From NCBI GenBank assembly GCA_029932795.1, contig JAOZPL010000144.1:1-5705 (forward strand): a stretch of 5,705 nucleotides of DNA, read 5' to 3'. Every line of letters starts with the position of its first letter. Positions within the stretch are counted from its first letter, which is position 1. The notes beneath the pieces are model-generated. The model was not told the origin of the DNA. It did no database searches and worked only from the letters and a program-made list of their open reading frames with translations. Shown one piece after another: positions 4,826-5,705 of this stretch. Position numbers and translations under genes: made by a program. This stretch comes from Candidatus Zixiibacteriota bacterium. GTDB lineage: Bacteria; Zixibacteria; MSB-5A5; GN15; FEB-12.

Positions 4826-5705
4826 GTGAATACTTTGCGGTTTGCCTGGCCCGTGTTGGTCAGCCTGTTTCTGTTTCCGATTCTGCGATTCGGTGTCGGC
4901 GAGAGGAGCGGGAGCCTGGCTCTGTCGTTTGCCGCTCTGGCTGTTGCCTATCTGCTGGCCATGTATCTCTACTGTGGCATCGCTGTCCTGGCGTTCCGGA
5001 GAAGGACCTGGCTGCTCTGTGGCGGCGCTATAACGTCGGTGGCGACAGGATACGTCGTCTCGCCAGGAGGGGATGTCTGGGCGGTATTGTGTGGACTTGG
5101 CGTGATCTTTCTCGCCGGTGTTACGGTTGGTCGACTTGCCGTTGTGAAGATCACGGAACTCGCCGGGTACTCTGTCGGCCTGGTGGTCGTTATCTCATTC
5201 GGGCTGGCGTTGTTGCTTCCGCAGTGGCTGGAGATGTACCGTGCAGCTTCAGCGTTCAGCGCCGACATGGCGCACAGTATAGGCAACGGTATGCTATCCG
5301 ATTTACTCGGATCGCAGAACGCAGGCGAGTACGCCTCGTCGCTGGAAAAAGCTGTCCGGGCGTTTGTCAGGCTGATGCCGGCGGTTGTTATTATGAGTAT
5401 GATCGTACAATATTCTGTCGGGTTTCTCTGGTTTACAACTATCCGCTCCCGGGAAGAGTTCCGTATCACACCTCTGCAGTCGTTCATCTACTGGCGGGTG
5501 CCGGTCGTTGTCTCACTCGTAGTAATGGCAGCTCTTTTGTTCCGGTTGGCTGGTGGAGAGACTGTGCGGTTGATCGCTGACAACCTGCTGGCGGCTCTGT
5601 CGGTCTATTACTGTGTGACCGGACTGGCCTTGATGGAATACTACCTGCAGCACTTCAAGTTTCACTGGGGTTTGAAGCTGCTGGTCTATCTTTTGCTGAT
5701 TCCTG
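4826..5705 (+). CDS. DUF2232 (YybS-like) multi-pass membrane protein, 3' end outside the window
   Basis: This frame is open from 4826 to the window edge (293 codons), so the gene is almost complete; family members have roughly 300-320 residues. I count about eight or nine membrane helices: residues 6-24, 31-57, 62-78, 84-104, 114-132, 181-206, 225-242, 247-274 and a last one beginning near 281. A polar region at about 133-178 contains ADMAHSIGNG. The pattern FIYWRVPVVV before a helix, and the C-terminal HFKFHWGLKLLVYLLL, are typical of the DUF2232/YybS family, as is the position after rpsR and before rplI. Its biochemical role is poorly known. The start is uncertain: GTG 4826 has only AAAG before it, and an in-frame GTG at 4766, inside rpsR, would add 20 residues. 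I prefer 4826 because the first helix follows at once. Confidence 0.82.
   Translation, partial: MNTLRFAWPVLVSLFLFPILRFGVGERSGSLALSFAALAVAYLLAMYLYCGIAVLAFRRRTWLLCGGAITSVATGYVVSPGGDVWAVLCGLGVIFLAGVTVGRLAVVKITELAGYSVGLVVVISFGLALLLPQWLEMYRAASAFSADMAHSIGNGMLSDLLGSQNAGEYASSLEKAVRAFVRLMPAVVIMSMIVQYSVGFLWFTTIRSREEFRITPLQSFIYWRVPVVVSLVVMAALLFRLAGGETVRLIADNLLAALSVYYCVTGLALMEYYLQHFKFHWGLKLLVYLLLIP

Noticed and set aside
4842..5580. Short ORFs in other frames inside the DUF2232 region
   Set aside because: The frame starting at 4826 is open to the window edge and gives a coherent multi-pass membrane protein, so these are shadows.

Overview
This is a bacterial chromosomal window of moderate GC content that looks like ordinary core genome. 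The best marker is the right half, where peptidyl-tRNA hydrolase (pth), ribosomal proteins bS6 (rpsF) and bS18 (rpsR) and a DUF2232/YybS-type membrane protein lie on one strand in the order seen in many bacteria, usually followed by rplI and dnaB. GTG starts and good Shine-Dalgarno sites support a bacterium. The lineage cannot be fixed from this window. A long acidic bS6 tail, a Cys-type bS18, no ssb between rpsF and rpsR, and a membrane-anchored M23 peptidase nearby would fit an uncultured FCB-like or other candidate phylum, but that is only an inference.

Layout. Bases 1-104 hold the last codons of a type I glutamine synthetase (+). It converges on an SDR oxidoreductase of the YdfG type (188-949, -), with an inverted repeat between them. 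The SDR gene has a good sigma70-type promoter just upstream (981-1009, -). Bases 1010-1348 hold no convincing gene, only a stop-interrupted open stretch on the minus strand and a GC-rich pair of competing hairpins. A 46-codon basic ORF with a good ribosome binding site follows (1349-1489). Next comes a membrane-anchored, coiled-coil M23 peptidase (1605-2507) with a consensus -35 box upstream. Bases 2508-2754 show nothing convincing. A very hydrophobic glycine-rich small protein with an 11-residue repeat (2836-3051) lies next; its reading frame runs upstream without a canonical start codon.

The pth-rpsF-ORF29-rpsR-DUF2232 cluster fills 3185-5705, and the last gene runs off the window. The genes are closely spaced and probably co-transcribed. 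Pth recycles peptidyl-tRNA, bS6 and bS18 form the S6:S18 pair of the 30S platform, and the DUF2232 protein is a multi-pass membrane protein of poorly known role. A 29-codon ORF with a good ribosome binding site sits in the rpsF-rpsR gap, where many bacteria carry ssb.

I see no CRISPR array, tRNA, rRNA, intact mobile element or defence system. The items most worth a second look are the glycine-repeat membrane protein with its missing start, the 29-codon ORF in the ssb slot, the bS6 tail and the 46-codon ORF. None amounts to a demonstrable new system from sequence alone.
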